The notes below the pieces were generated by a model that worked only from the letters and a program-made list of their open reading frames with translations, searched no databases and was not told the DNA's origin. Below, piece after piece: positions 49,820 to 59,883 of a stretch of 64,000 bases of DNA (the first letter of the stretch is position 1; every line of letters starts with the position of its first letter). The DNA comes from Paeniglutamicibacter antarcticus (GTDB lineage: Bacteria > Actinomycetota > Actinomycetes > Actinomycetales > Micrococcaceae). The stretch lies in the NCBI RefSeq assembly GCF_900010755.1, contig NZ_CZJT01000085.1, positions 181,986-245,985 of the forward strand, read 5' to 3'. Made by a program: the position numbers and the translations under genes.

Positions 49820-51151
49820 CTACTTCCCTTCCTGATACACGTCTGGGATGCCGTCGGCATTGGCGTCGATGAGTTCCTCGGCCCGCAGCTTCCGATACTG
49901 CCGGTTCCGGCTGCCCAGCAGGAGGGAGGCGAGTACGGCGGCCAGGATGGAGGCGGCCAGGATGGCGACCTTCGCGTGATCGTTGGACGTGCTGCCCAGT
50001 CCGAAGCTCAGTTCCCCGACCAGCAACGAGACGGTGAAGCCGATGCCGGCCAGCAGGCTGACGCCGAGCAGGTCAACCCACTTGAGCGCCGGGTCAAGCG
50101 ATGCCTTGGTGAACGTGGCGGTGATCCACGTTGCCGCCAGGATCCCGATCGGCTTTCCGACCACGAGGGCCGCGATGATGCCGATGGCGACGGGGTCGGT
50201 CAGTGCCGAGCCCAGTCCCTGGAAGCCGCCCACGGCAACGCCGGCGGAGAAGAATGCGAAGACGGGAACGGCGAAACCCGCCGAGAGCGGGCGGAAGCGG
50301 TGCTCGAAGACCTCGGCCAGCCCCGGTCCCTCGGCGTGCTTGCCGTGCTTGGTGCTGTGCAGGACCGGGATCGTGAAGGCTAGGGCCACGCCGGCGACCG
50401 TGGCGTGGATGCCCGAGGCGTGGAGCAGCGCCCAGGCGGCGAAGCCGATGGGCAGCAGGATGAACCACGCGGCCGAGGGGTTCAGTCCGAAAAAGCGCCG
50501 GTACTTCTGTGCCAGGAAGGCATAGAGCGCCAGCGGGATGAGGGTGAGCAGCAGGGCGGTGGTGTTGATCTCGCTGGTATAGAAGAGAGCGATGATGGTG
50601 ATCGCCATGAGGTCATCGACCACGGCCAGGGTTAGCAGGAAGATACGCAGCGGCGTGGGAAGGTGCGAGCCGATGACTGCCAGCACCGCCACTGCGAAGG
50701 CGATGTCGGTGGCGGTGGGAATGGCCCAGCCGGCGCTGGTCTCGGGATTTCCCCAGTTGATGGCCGCATAAATTAGGGCCGGAACGACCACGCCGCCCAC
50801 CGCCGCGGCGACCGGGACGATGGCCTTGCTGATCTGGCGCAGGTCCCCTGCGACGATTTCCCGTTTGAGTTCAAGGCCGACCAGAAAGAAGAAGACTGCC
50901 AACAGGCCGTCGGCCGCCCACGCCCCCAGGCTCAGTTCCAGGTGCCAGGGTTCATAGCCGATCTTGAGGTCGCGCAGGGCGAAATAGCTTTCGGAGGCCG
51001 GCGAGTTGGCCCACACGAGTGCTATGACCGCAGCGACGACGAGCAGGGCCCCGCCGATGGTTTCCTTGCGGAGGATCTCCCCGATTCGCAGGGCTTCCAG
51101 GTAGCTGCCGTGCCCGATCAAGGGTCGCGTGATTTGTGGATGAGTGCCCAT
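49820..51151 (-). CDS. nhaA: Na+/H+ antiporter NhaA
   Basis: 443 residues, about 12 transmembrane segments. Diagnostic motifs: [40 protein letters not shown] (the Asp pair region) and [20 protein letters not shown] with the adjacent Asp-Asp ion-binding residues. It exchanges internal Na+ or Li+ for protons and aids alkali and salt tolerance. A start at 51151 gives the full N-terminus. Confidence 0.94.
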   Translation of the reverse strand: MGTHPQITRPLIGHGSYLEALRIGEILRKETIGGALLVVAAVIALVWANSPASESYFALRDLKIGYEPWHLELSLGAWAADGLLAVFFFLVGLELKREIVAGDLRQISKAIVPVAAAVGGVVVPALIYAAINWGNPETSAGWAIPTATDIAFAVAVLAVIGSHLPTPLRIFLLTLAVVDDLMAITIIALFYTSEINTTALLLTLIPLALYAFLAQKYRRFFGLNPSAAWFILLPIGFAAWALLHASGIHATVAGVALAFTIPVLHSTKHGKHAEGPGLAEVFEHRFRPLSAGFAVPVFAFFSAGVAVGGFQGLGSALTDPVAIGIIAALVVGKPIGILAATWITATFTKASLDPALKWVDLLGVSLLAGIGFTVSLLVGELSFGLGSTSNDHAKVAILAASILAAVLASLLLGSRNRQYRKLRAEELIDANADGIPDVYQEGK

Positions 51152-51454
51152 ATGTTGGGGTCCTTAATGTGGCTCGACAATTGACATTGCCGACCAGACT
51201 TCCCGGCGCACCTGCATTCAACCCTACGGCATCTGGCCGGTGCCGCAGCCCAAACTTTTCTCGACTGACTTTCCGGAAGCCGCATTTCGCACCTCCGATT
51301 CGACCGGCTGGATTGCTTGGCGATTTCGCTGAAGAACTGGGCGCTTTTGGACAAGTCAACCTGAGGAAACCTCCACTTGTGCGGGTTGCGGGTTCTCAAA
51401 AAATTAAGCCCAGCGCCACGGACGGCACCGGAGTTCCCGGGTTGGAACGTCCGC
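51152..51454. other. Intergenic region upstream of nhaA and FMN reductase pseudogene
   Basis: About 300 bp with no gene and no recognisable riboswitch. It should contain the nhaA promoter. Confidence 0.45.
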
Positions 51455-52057
51455 ATGACTAACTACAACATTGGTTTCATCGTCGGTTCGCTATCTTTCC
51501 AGTCCATCAATCGCACGCTTTCGCAGGCGCTGATCAAGCCGGCTCCGGATAACCTTCAAGGTACCGAGATCTCCATCAAGGATCTCCCGTTGTACAACTA
51601 TGATTTTGACGCCAGCTACCCTCCGGAGGGCACGGCATTCAAGACGGCCGTCGAAGCTTCGGACGGTTAGCTGATCATCTCCCCCGAAGATAACCGTTCC
51701 ATCCCCGGCGTACTGAAAAACGCCATCGACTGGGGATTACGTCCTTGAGACACCAATTCCTTCGCCCGCAAACCCACCGGCATCATCGGAGCTTTCCCGG
51801 GAGCCATCGGCCCGGTTGTTATGCAGTCTTCCATGCGCAGCGTGCTCAGCTTCTTGGACGCCCCGCAGCTGAACTCTCCCGAAGGTTACATCGCCTTCAA
51901 GCCAGAGATCTTTGATGCGGAGAGCACTGTTTCAGACAGCGGGACGGCGGATTTCCTCGGCCATTACATGAGCGAATTCAGCGCCTTCGTTGCACGCGTG
52001 CTGGACGCAAGCGCAGAAGGTCGCATCGGCGATGCGGATCCGGTGGAAGCACCATAA
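51455..52057 (+). pseudogene. NAD(P)H-dependent FMN reductase, inactivated paralogue
   Basis: Starts like the intact gene at 27463 (MTNYNIGFIVGSLSFQSINR) and keeps the same frame and full length, but has a TAG at 51668-51670 in the 'DGLLFISPEYNR' region and a TGA at 51746-51748 where the intact copy has Trp. The active-site PEYNR is also altered to PEDNR. Long identity with the 27-kb copy (MQSSMRSVLSFLDAPQLNSP) shows recent duplication or shared acquisition. Confidence 0.93.
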
Positions 52058-52135
52058 CAGCAGTCACCAGCTAAAGGTGGGGAATCGGGGAGCAGTTCAA
52101 AGCGACATCGCTGGCCAGCTTCTTTCATCTTGCCG

Positions 52136-53168
52136 CTAGTTTTTCAGCGCAGCCCGGACCGCGGGCAACACTTCGGTGGGCAGCAACTCGATGGAGCGCA
52201 GCGTCTGTGCCTGCGATAATCCGCCCAAGCCCACCTGGGCCAGGAAGCGAGTGTGGCCGAGGATTTCGTGCTCCCAGAGGATCTTCTGCACGATTTCCGC
52301 CGGGCTGCCGGCGAAGAGTGCACCCCTCGGGCTGGTCCAGGCCTCGGAGGAGTGCCGATCCAACCTACCGGCGCGCGGCATGTTCTGCCCGATGTAGGAC
52401 CTGTAATGCGGGAAGAACGTGTTTCTTGCTCCCTGCGAGGTTTCTGCGACGTAGAAGTGCAAGGTCACCCCGATTTGTCCGGTTTCCCGACCGGCTGCCG
52501 CCGCGGAGCGACGATAGAGTTCGGCCAGCGGCGCGAAGCGCGGTGGGTCCCCGAGGATTGCCAGGTAGAGCGGCATTCCTAATTTTCCAGCACGCACCGC
52601 GGAGGCAGGGGTTCCGCCCACGGCGGCCCAGATCGGCAGCGATTTCTGCACCGGGCGCGGGAAAACACTGGCCTCATGCAGTGGCGCACGGGTGCTTCCA
52701 TGCCAGGTGACTGGATTTTCGTCGCGGATCTTCAGCAGCAGCTCAGGCCGGTCATCGAAATACTTGTCGTAACGCTACAGGTCCTAGCCGAAGAACGGGA
52801 AAGATCCATATAGGCACCACGTCCGGCGGTGATTTCGGCCCGACCTCCACTGATCAGATCCAGCGTCGCAAAGTCCTCGAAGACGCGTACCGGGTCGGCA
52901 CTGGAAAGCACGGGACGGTGCTGGTCAGCCGGATGTTCTTGGTCTGTACTGCAGCGGCAGCCAGCACGACCGGCGGGGAGGAAACGGCGAAGTCCTCGCG
53001 GTGGCGCTCCCCCACACCAAAAACATCTAGGCCGGCCTCGTCGGCCACCCGCGCCCATTCGAGGATATCGCGCATACGCGTTGCGGCGTCCATCGCTTGA
53101 CCCTCGGCGTTGCGGGTCAGCTCACCAAAGGTAAAGATGCCGATCTCGAACGGGTTGGCGGCATTCAT
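52136..53168 (-). pseudogene. Luciferase-like (LLM) monooxygenase, inactivated
   Basis: Begins at ATG 53168 ([40 protein letters not shown]), overlapping the esterase stop. A frameshift near 52912 breaks the frame, two TAG codons occur near 52785 and 52795, and the remainder continues as LPIWAAVGGTPASAVRAGKL to the stop at 52136. All parts of a full LLM protein are present in order, so inactivation is recent. Its usual partner, an FMN reductase, is the neighbouring pseudogene. Confidence 0.88.
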
Positions 53169-53815
53169 GCACCGGCCGCCACCTCGGCGCCGAGCTGAGC
53201 GGTGATGAAGTCGCGCACGTCGTCGAGCTCGGCGGCGTTGATGCCGTGAGCCAGACCCGGGTAGACCTTCTCGATCAGCGTGGAGTGGGTCGGCAAAAAT
53301 TCGGTGGTGCGGGTGATCGCAACCGGAGCAATGACCCGGTCCACCGCGCCACGCCCCCAGAATACCGCTGGAAGATTTTCGCGCAGAACCTCGTCGCCCG
53401 GCTGGGTTGCTCCCAGGACAAATCCGCCCAGAATCACCGGGGCGATGACTCGCTCGGGGCGGGTGCGCAGCAGCTGGCTGGCCATGAGCCCGCCCTGCGA
53501 GAATCCGACGGGAATGATGCGGGTGGCCGGATCGACGTTTTCTTCGATCCAGGCCCAGATGGCCGCGGTGGCTTCCTGAACCGGAGCCGCATCCGGGGCG
53601 CCGGGTGTGGCGATCTCGAACCACGCGGCCCTACCGTTGCCGAGCTCAAGCGGAGCGCGCAGCGAGGCCCATGGAAGATCCAAGCCGAGCGCCGGAGCCA
53701 GGCCGCTGAGGTCCTGTTCGTTGGAACCGAAGCCGTGGAAGAAGAGCACTACCGCGTCGGGAGTTTCGTTGGTTATCCAGCCGGTCGAGCATACATCGCG
53801 CAGTGTGGTGGTCAT
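53165..53815 (-). CDS. Carboxylesterase/phospholipase of the alpha/beta-hydrolase fold
   Basis: 216 residues: oxyanion region VVLFFHGFGSNEQDL, nucleophile elbow G-F-S-Q-G in IIPVGFSQGGLMASQLL, acid and base in RGAVDRVIAP and GLAHGIN. It hydrolyses short ester or phospholipid substrates. The stop overlaps the LLM pseudogene start (ATGA), so both once formed an operon. The 200 bp upstream holds its promoter. Confidence 0.92.
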   Translation of the reverse strand: MTTTLRDVCSTGWITNETPDAVVLFFHGFGSNEQDLSGLAPALGLDLPWASLRAPLELGNGRAAWFEIATPGAPDAAPVQEATAAIWAWIEENVDPATRIIPVGFSQGGLMASQLLRTRPERVIAPVILGGFVLGATQPGDEVLRENLPAVFWGRGAVDRVIAPVAITRTTEFLPTHSTLIEKVYPGLAHGINAAELDDVRDFITAQLGAEVAAGA

Positions 53816-54020
53816 TGGGGATCGTTTCCTTTGAGCGTGGGAGGGGTGAGCACGCTGCTGGTTCTCACATCAAACGATACATAACTTGGTTGAATCTTCA
53901 AGCATTATTGATGTGAACTTCTGTCTCAGCGTCTAACCTTCGCCACACGGACCCAGTTCCGGGCAGCTAACCGCAAACGGATCAGCACAGGCGGATCTGG
54001 CTGAACCCCCGGATTGATGC

Positions 54021-54689
54021 CTAGCGCCGCCGCGTGTAGTGCAGCACCACCTTGTCACCCGCGAACTGGATCAGTTGCACAATCAAGATCAGCAGTATCA
54101 CTGTGACCACCATGACGTCGGTTTGGAAGCGCTGGTAACCATAGCGAACGGCCAGGTCTCCAAGCCCGCCACCGCCCACAACACCGGCCATCGCGGTGTA
54201 GTCGATCAGCGCGATGGCAGTGACCGTGGCCGCGGCAATCAAGGCGGGGCGTGCCTCGGGCAGCAGTATGTGCCGAATGCACTGCCACGTGGTGGCGGCC
54301 ATGGCCTGACCGGATTCAATCAGCCCCTTGTCCACCTCGCGCAGGGCGATTTCCACCAAGCGTGCCAGGAAGGGAACCGCGGCAATCACCATGGGAGGCA
54401 GCGCTCCCCTGACTCCCAGTGTGGTGCCGGTCAGCAACGCCGTCAGCGGCAACACGGTGATCAGCAAGATGATGAACGGGACGGAGCGGATGATGTTGAT
54501 GACCAAGGACATGACCCGGTAGAGCCAGGCGTTCGAGTGCAGGTTCCCGCTCGCGGTCAGGTACATGAGCACCCCCAACGGCAGGGCCAGAAGCACCGTG
54601 AAGATGAACGCACCTCCGACCATGATGACGGTGTCCAGTAACGCCTGAAATATTTCCGGCCAGCTGACGTTGGGCATGAGCTTATCCAT
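54021..54689 (-). CDS. metI: Methionine-type ABC transporter permease MetI-like
   Basis: 222 residues with five transmembrane segments: AFIFTVLLALPLGVLMYLTA, VINIIRSVPFIILLITVLPL, and the EAA loop REVDKGLIESGQAMAATTWQ, as in D-methionine/MetNIQ permeases. Its start overlaps the upstream monooxygenase stop by eight bases (minus strand). The matching ATPase and binding protein genes lie 3-4 kb away on the plus strand, so the transporter is split across a divergent locus. Confidence 0.9.
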   Translation of the reverse strand: MDKLMPNVSWPEIFQALLDTVIMVGGAFIFTVLLALPLGVLMYLTASGNLHSNAWLYRVMSLVINIIRSVPFIILLITVLPLTALLTGTTLGVRGALPPMVIAAVPFLARLVEIALREVDKGLIESGQAMAATTWQCIRHILLPEARPALIAAATVTAIALIDYTAMAGVVGGGGLGDLAVRYGYQRFQTDVMVVTVILLILIVQLIQFAGDKVVLHYTRRR

Positions 54690-56082
54690 GGCGCACCGAC
54701 CCGGCTGCGTCGCGGATCAGGCCCGCCGCATGGGACGGATCGACACGGGCGCAGGCCCCGCCGAGCTTTTCGCGCAGGGAACCCGCGCGGTATTCCTTCT
54801 TGAAGCGGCCCCGTTTTTGGAGCTCGGGAACCAAGAGGTGGGAAATGTTGGCGAAGGTTTCAGGTACGGCCGCGGCGGCAAGGTTGAAACCGTCCACACC
54901 CGTTTCCTCGACCCAGGCTTCAAGTTCATCGGCGACCTTCTCGGGCGAACCCCAGATGACGGGTCCGTCCCCGCCAAGCTTGGCGTATTCGGCGATCTCC
55001 CGCACGGTCCATTCGCGTTCCGGATCCGCCTCGGTAAAGGCCGAGACCACCGAGGAGAGCGCATTGGATTCCTGAAAGGTGAGTACCTCGTCCGGGTCCA
55101 GCGCCGCAAAGTCGATTCCGGTCCATCCCGACATCAGTACCAAAGCACCGGTGGGATCTGCCACGTCCAGGTAGGAATCGAGCATGGCCTTTGCCTGGGC
55201 GTCGGTTTCCCCGACGATCACCAGTTGCTGGTTGAGCACCGAGACCTTCGAGGTGTCGCGTCCGGCAGCAGAGACGGCCTCGCGCAGGGCGCGCACTTGC
55301 TTGCCCAAAACCCGCTTGCTGGGGGCTGCCACAAACACCGATTCGGCATGGCGCGCGGCGAACTTCAGGCCGCGCGGAGAGGCCCCGGCCTGGAAGATGT
55401 ATGGAGTCCGCTGGGCAGATGGCTCGGAGAGGTGCATCCCGGGCACGTTGAAGAACTCCCCGCGATGGGCAATGTCTCGAACCTTGGATGGATCAACGTA
55501 GGTGCCACCACGTGCGTCGAGGGCCAGCGCGTCATCATCCCAGCTGGTTTCCCAGAGCTTGTAACAAACCTCGAGGTATTCTTCGGCAATGTCATACCGG
55601 CGCCCGTGGGCCTCTTGCCCTTCCAACCCCAGGTTCAGGGCACCGGAAGACAGGTAACTTGTCACCACGTTCCAGCCGATCCGCCCCTGGGTCAGATGAT
55701 CAAGGGTGGACATGCGCCGGGCAAAGGGGAATGGGTGCTCAAAGGAGACCGAGGCGGTGACACCGAATCCCAGGTGTTGGGTGGCTGCGGCCATGACCGG
55801 CACCAAGGCCATGGGATCGTTGACCGGCATCTGGATGCCGCCGGTCAATGCTGCAGCGGAGGAACCGCCATAAACGTCATAGACGCCAAGCACATCGGCG
55901 AGGAACACTGCATCAAGGAAACCCGCCTCGGCGGTCTGAGCCAGCTCGGCCCAGTAGTCCAGGTCCAGGTAGCGGCGCGACTCATCGCGCGGATGCCGCC
56001 ATTGTCCCGGGGAGAGGTGGTTGGGGGTATTCATGGTGAACGCATTAAGAATGAGTTCATCGCGGTTTTTTACGAGGTCCAT
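54682..56082 (-). CDS. NtaA/SnaA/DszA-family flavin monooxygenase
   Basis: 466 residues from ATG 56082. Features of the nitrilotriacetate/DszA monooxygenase group: N-terminal ILNAFTMNTPNHLSPGQWRH, GRIGWNVVTSYLSSGALNLG and PSAQRTPYIFQAGASPRGLK. These FMNH2-dependent enzymes oxidise sulfones, sulfonates or amine substrates. It follows the SfnB-type gene by seven bases and overlaps metI. The set suggests desulfurisation of an organosulfur compound imported by the MetQ-N-I system; the open frame to 56241 lies over the preceding gene. Confidence 0.9.
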   Translation of the reverse strand: MDLVKNRDELILNAFTMNTPNHLSPGQWRHPRDESRRYLDLDYWAELAQTAEAGFLDAVFLADVLGVYDVYGGSSAAALTGGIQMPVNDPMALVPVMAAATQHLGFGVTASVSFEHPFPFARRMSTLDHLTQGRIGWNVVTSYLSSGALNLGLEGQEAHGRRYDIAEEYLEVCYKLWETSWDDDALALDARGGTYVDPSKVRDIAHRGEFFNVPGMHLSEPSAQRTPYIFQAGASPRGLKFAARHAESVFVAAPSKRVLGKQVRALREAVSAAGRDTSKVSVLNQQLVIVGETDAQAKAMLDSYLDVADPTGALVLMSGWTGIDFAALDPDEVLTFQESNALSSVVSAFTEADPEREWTVREIAEYAKLGGDGPVIWGSPEKVADELEAWVEETGVDGFNLAAAAVPETFANISHLLVPELQKRGRFKKEYRAGSLREKLGGACARVDPSHAAGLIRDAAGSVRHG

Positions 56083-56089
56083 GGTGCGC

Positions 56090-57292
56090 TTAGTTCCAGG
56101 AGTGACGGGCCGGCAGTACGCCGTTGAGCACGTAGTTGCCGACCAGCGGGAACTTCCAGCGCACCGGATCGTGCAGGGTGTGCACCCGGGCGTTGCGCCA
56201 GAATCGGTCCAGGCGCTTTCCGCCCACCACCGAGCGGGCACCGCCGAGCTCGTTGAGCTTGGAGGCCGCAGCGAGGGCCACCTCCGTGGTCAGGACCTTG
56301 GCCCGGGCGACGGCCACGGATGCCGCGGCGACGCTTGCTGCGCTTTGCTCCGCCTTGGCAGCATCCACGCTGGCTGCAGCACGCTGCAGCAGTGCGTCGG
56401 CCGCATGGATATCAATATCCAAGCGACCCAGTTCGCTGAGCGTCAACGGGTCCTGGGTGGCCGAGTCCACCCCGGAATCGATCCACGGACGTGAGGCACG
56501 CACGGCGTCGAGGGTTGCGGCAAAGGCGCCTCGGGCGATGCCCAGGTCGATGGCCGCGGTGGTGATCTGTGCCAGCGGGCCGGCAATCGTGGGGTTCTCA
56601 TATTCGCGGTACATCGGGAAGACGCGGTCCGCGGGAACCCTGAGGTCGGTGAGCACCACCGAACCGGAGGCGGTGGCCCGTTGCCCGAAGGCGTCCCAGT
56701 CCCCCACCACGTGCAACCCTTGGGCATCGCGCGGAACGAAGGCGAGTAGTTCCTTGCCGTCGGGATCGGCGGCAAGCACCGGGATCCAGTGTGCGTAGGC
56801 GGTTCCCGTGGCGTAGAACTTGCGTCCGTTGACCAGGTAGTCACCGGATGCCGTCATTTCGATGCGGGTGGAGATTTCCGCTGCGGTCTTTCCGCCGGCC
56901 TCGGAAAAGGCGTTGGCGAAGCGGGCTCCGGACAGCGCGAGGTCGAAGAAGAAGGCCTGCTGTTCCGGGGTCCCGGAGAGGCGAACGTCCTCCACCAGGC
57001 AAAAATGGTTCTGCGGGATCTGCCCCACCGAGGGTTCGGCCGCGGAGATACGCGCAATGATCTCCACCAAGGTGGACGTTGTGGCACCCAGACCGCCGAA
57101 TTCGTGCGGCACGGTCACCGCCCAGAGTCCGCTGGCGGAGAACTTATCCACGATCTCGGAAGGAATCGTTGCCTCTTCATCGATCAGGGCTCCGAAGGCC
57201 GCGAACTGCGCGGCGAGATCGGCAGCGACTTCAAGGGCTTCGGCCTCGCTCGCCAGTGTGCGGGCGGTATGGATGGCGGATGGCGCGTTCAT
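56090..57292 (-). CDS. SfnB-type acyl-CoA-dehydrogenase-fold sulfur acquisition oxidoreductase
   Basis: 400 residues with the acyl-CoA dehydrogenase fold: LWAVTVPHEFGGLGATTSTL, SVGQIPQNHFCLVEDVRLSG, a middle beta domain (YLVNGRKFYATGTAYAHWIP) and helical C-terminus. Members such as SfnB/DszC are FMN-dependent monooxygenases for sulfur or amine compounds. ATG 57292 is the N-terminal Met of the family (open frame to 57361). First gene of the minus-strand unit and divergent from metQ. Confidence 0.88.
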   Translation of the reverse strand: MNAPSAIHTARTLASEAEALEVAADLAAQFAAFGALIDEEATIPSEIVDKFSASGLWAVTVPHEFGGLGATTSTLVEIIARISAAEPSVGQIPQNHFCLVEDVRLSGTPEQQAFFFDLALSGARFANAFSEAGGKTAAEISTRIEMTASGDYLVNGRKFYATGTAYAHWIPVLAADPDGKELLAFVPRDAQGLHVVGDWDAFGQRATASGSVVLTDLRVPADRVFPMYREYENPTIAGPLAQITTAAIDLGIARGAFAATLDAVRASRPWIDSGVDSATQDPLTLSELGRLDIDIHAADALLQRAAASVDAAKAEQSAASVAAASVAVARAKVLTTEVALAAASKLNELGGARSVVGGKRLDRFWRNARVHTLHDPVRWKFPLVGNYVLNGVLPARHSWN

Positions 57293-57571
57293 GGGGAGTT
57301 GACCTTCTACGACGTGGTGCTCATACAATCTTCCGTTTGAAATCTTCCCTTTTCCCGACACAGCTCAGCATCCGCCTGGTAACACTCGGGATTGCAAGGT
57401 CGCACAAGGAAAAACGGTGTCACAAATCCCCCTTTTGTGACCTCCCGTGACGGTAAAGCGCCCAGACGGACCGTCATGATGTCGTCACATGTTCATGAAC
57501 TTCCGAACGATGTGCAGGTTCTGGTCCGATGGGATTCACAAATCTCGCGTCATACTCCTAAGGAAGCTCCC
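57293..57571. promoter_or_regulatory. Divergent promoter region of the organosulfur locus
   Basis: The 279 bp separating the SfnB-type gene from metQ must contain both promoters. An inverted repeat GTCACAAA-n7-TTTGTGAC at 57419-57441 is the best operator candidate. I see no S-box or other SAM riboswitch. Confidence 0.6.
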
Positions 57572-58462
57572 ATGCCTGAGAATTCCCCCACCTCTGCCCA
57601 ACGCCTAGCCGCCGAGGCTTCGGCCAAGCGAGCCGCGGCCAAGAAGCGCAAAACCGTCATCGGTGCGGTTGTAGCGGGGTTGGTGGTTGTCGGTGCCGCC
57701 GCAGCTTTCGCCGTACCCAAGTTGGTTGCCAGCCCTGAATCGACGCGGCAGACGCTCGTGGTGGGGGCCACGCCGGTGCCGCATGCGGAGATCCTCGAGC
57801 AGCTCAAGCCGACCCTGGCCGCGCAGGGCATCGATTTGGATATCAAGGTATTCCAGGACTTCATCCAGCCCAACGCGCAGTTGGCATCCGGGGCCTTGGA
57901 TGCGAACTACTACCAGTACCTCCCGTTCCTGGATAACTTCAACAAGGAAACCGGCGGCGACCTGGTGCCGACCGTGGCCGTGCATATTGAACCCTTCGGT
58001 GCATACTCCAGCAAGTTCAAGTCCTTGAGCGAGGTCACCGAGGGATCAACCATTGCGATCCCGAATGATCCGGTCAACGCAGGACGCGCGTTGGTCCTGC
58101 TGGAAGAACAAAAGCTCATCACGCTCAAAACCCCAGGGGATTCGCAGTCCAGCGTGAAGGACATCGCCGACAACCCGCGCAAGCTGGACATCAAGGAACT
58201 CGAAGGCGCCCAGCTGGCCCGTTCCATTGACCAGGTCGATGTAGCCTTCGTCTTCGCAAACTACGCCCTCGATGCAGGCATCGACGTCAACACCGCGATC
58301 TTCACCGACAAGGCCAACCCCAAGTACGCCGAATACCTGGTCACCCGCCCGGAACTGAAGGACGACCCGCGCATCGTCAAGCTCGGCGAGGCCTTGAACT
58401 CCGAGCAGACCCGCCAGTTCATCTTGGACAAGTACAACGGCGACATCTCGCTGGGCTTCTAA
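57572..58462 (+). CDS. metQ: MetQ/NlpA-family substrate-binding protein
   Basis: 296 residues from ATG 57572 (AAGGAAG upstream). An N-terminal basic region is followed by one hydrophobic helix (VIGAVVAGLVVVGAAAAFAV) without a lipobox Cys, so it is membrane-anchored rather than a lipoprotein. NlpA features: LVVGATPVPHAEILEQLKPT, NAQLASGALDANYYQYLPFL and VFANYALDAGI. It binds methionine or another sulfur compound; the neighbours suggest an organosulfur ligand. It precedes metN by one base. Confidence 0.9.
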   Translation: MPENSPTSAQRLAAEASAKRAAAKKRKTVIGAVVAGLVVVGAAAAFAVPKLVASPESTRQTLVVGATPVPHAEILEQLKPTLAAQGIDLDIKVFQDFIQPNAQLASGALDANYYQYLPFLDNFNKETGGDLVPTVAVHIEPFGAYSSKFKSLSEVTEGSTIAIPNDPVNAGRALVLLEEQKLITLKTPGDSQSSVKDIADNPRKLDIKELEGAQLARSIDQVDVAFVFANYALDAGIDVNTAIFTDKANPKYAEYLVTRPELKDDPRIVKLGEALNSEQTRQFILDKYNGDISLGF

Positions 58463-58463
58463 G

Positions 58464-59564
58464 ATGGCACTGCTGACTCCCCCGGAAACCTCGCAGGCAC
58501 GCGGAAGCGTTGTCTTTGAGTCCATCAGCAAGGTCTATCCGGTCAAGAAGCGTTCCGGTGCCGCCCCGGTCCATGCGCTCACGGACATCTCCCTGGAATT
58601 GCCGGCCGGCCAAATCACCGGGGTCATTGGACGCTCGGGCGCGGGCAAGTCCACCCTGCTGCGCACCGTGAACCTGCTGGAACGCCCCACCTCGGGCCGC
58701 ATCCTGCTGGACGGCGAGGACATCACACAGGTACAGGGAAATGCCCTACGGGATGTCCGCCGCCGCATCGGCATGGTGTTCCAACACTTCTCCCTCATGT
58801 CTTCCAAGACCGTGTGGGAGAACGTGCGCCTGCCGTTGCTGCTGGCCGGCGTGGACGAGGCAATCGCCGACCAGCGGGTTGCCGAGTTATTGGAACTTGT
58901 GGGTTTGGAACACCGGGCCTCGGCCTATCCCGCGCAGCTCTCCGGTGGGCAAAAGCAGCGTGTGGGTATTGCCCGTGCGCTGGTCCAGGAACCGGAAATC
59001 CTGCTCTCCGACGAGGCCACCAGCGCCCTGGACCCTGAGACCACGCGTTCGATCCTCGATTTGATGCGCACCATCAACCGTGAACGCGGAGTCACCATCT
59101 TGCTGATCACCCATGAGATGGGCGTGATCCAGGAGATCTGCGATCAAGTGGCCGTGATCGACGGTGGAAAAGTTGTTGAGCATGGTCCGGTGTGGCAGGT
59201 TTTCAGCAATCCCGAGCACGCCACGACGGTGAGCCTGTTGGAGTCCTTCAGGCGAAGCTCGCCGCGAGAGATTGCGCGGAGCCTCGCAGCTATCCGGCCC
59301 GCAGCCGGTCTTCACATCGAGGATTCCCGGCAGGGCGAACATCTGATCCTCCGTTTTGACGGAACGCGCGCCGTTGACGTGTCCAGGATTGGCGAGACGT
59401 TGCGCTCGGCCTCCGGAGAACCTTTGCGTCTGGTGGCTTCAAATATCACCCCGGTTCAGGGGCATCCGCAGGGCCACCTCGTTCTCGCCTTGCCGCACGG
59501 GGAGGACAGTTCCGCGGTTCGCCTGCTGGCTGCGCAGCTCGCCGATACCGTCGAGGTGATTTAG
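58464..59564 (+). CDS. metN: Methionine-type ABC transporter ATPase MetN
   Basis: 366 residues. Walker A GRSGAGKST, signature LSGGQKQRVGIARAL, Walker B ILLSDEATSALDPETT, and a C-terminal NIL/ACT-like domain of about 90 residues (HLILRFDGTRAVDVSRIGET) that in MetN senses methionine. It pairs with MetQ just upstream and MetI on the opposite strand. Confidence 0.93.
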   Translation: MALLTPPETSQARGSVVFESISKVYPVKKRSGAAPVHALTDISLELPAGQITGVIGRSGAGKSTLLRTVNLLERPTSGRILLDGEDITQVQGNALRDVRRRIGMVFQHFSLMSSKTVWENVRLPLLLAGVDEAIADQRVAELLELVGLEHRASAYPAQLSGGQKQRVGIARALVQEPEILLSDEATSALDPETTRSILDLMRTINRERGVTILLITHEMGVIQEICDQVAVIDGGKVVEHGPVWQVFSNPEHATTVSLLESFRRSSPREIARSLAAIRPAAGLHIEDSRQGEHLILRFDGTRAVDVSRIGETLRSASGEPLRLVASNITPVQGHPQGHLVLALPHGEDSSAVRLLAAQLADTVEVI

Positions 59565-59574
59565 CGGGCGGACA

Positions 59575-59835
59575 GCATCGGCCGAGATGAAGAGGCCCAT
59601 GGGCATTTCTTTATATTTTCCAGGTGAGGCGTTTCCGTAGGGAGTGCGCGTGGCCAAACCTCCCTCGACGAGTTGTCGCGGCCGATTGGCCAGGATCTTG
59701 TCCGAGGCATCGACCGATGCGCGGATCTCATCGAACCGCCGCACGCCGGAGATGAGCTCACGAATGATCGGAAGCGTCTATGGTTCGTCGACCGCATCAA
59801 TCCCGCGCGCGATCGAGCACGTCTGCTGGGACCAA
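59575..59835 (-). pseudogene. HxlR-family regulator remnant
   Basis: On the minus strand the frame reads QQTCSIARGIDAVDEP, a TAG (Trp to stop) at about 59781, then TLPIIRELISGVRRFDEIRA and ILANRPRQLVEGGLATRTPY, the core of HxlR winged-helix regulators. The last part diverges and no normal stop or start remains. Confidence 0.8.
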
Positions 59836-59883
59836 TCCGAACGCCAGCGCAACTAATCCGTCAATGCCACGTGGCGAATTGTC

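Noticed and set aside
51152..51454. Sodium-responsive riboswitch before nhaA
   Set aside because: No conserved structure that I recognise is present in the leader.
57293..57571. SAM riboswitch before metQ
   Set aside because: I could not find the conserved SAM-I, SAM-II or SAM-IV core elements; only a simple inverted repeat is visible.
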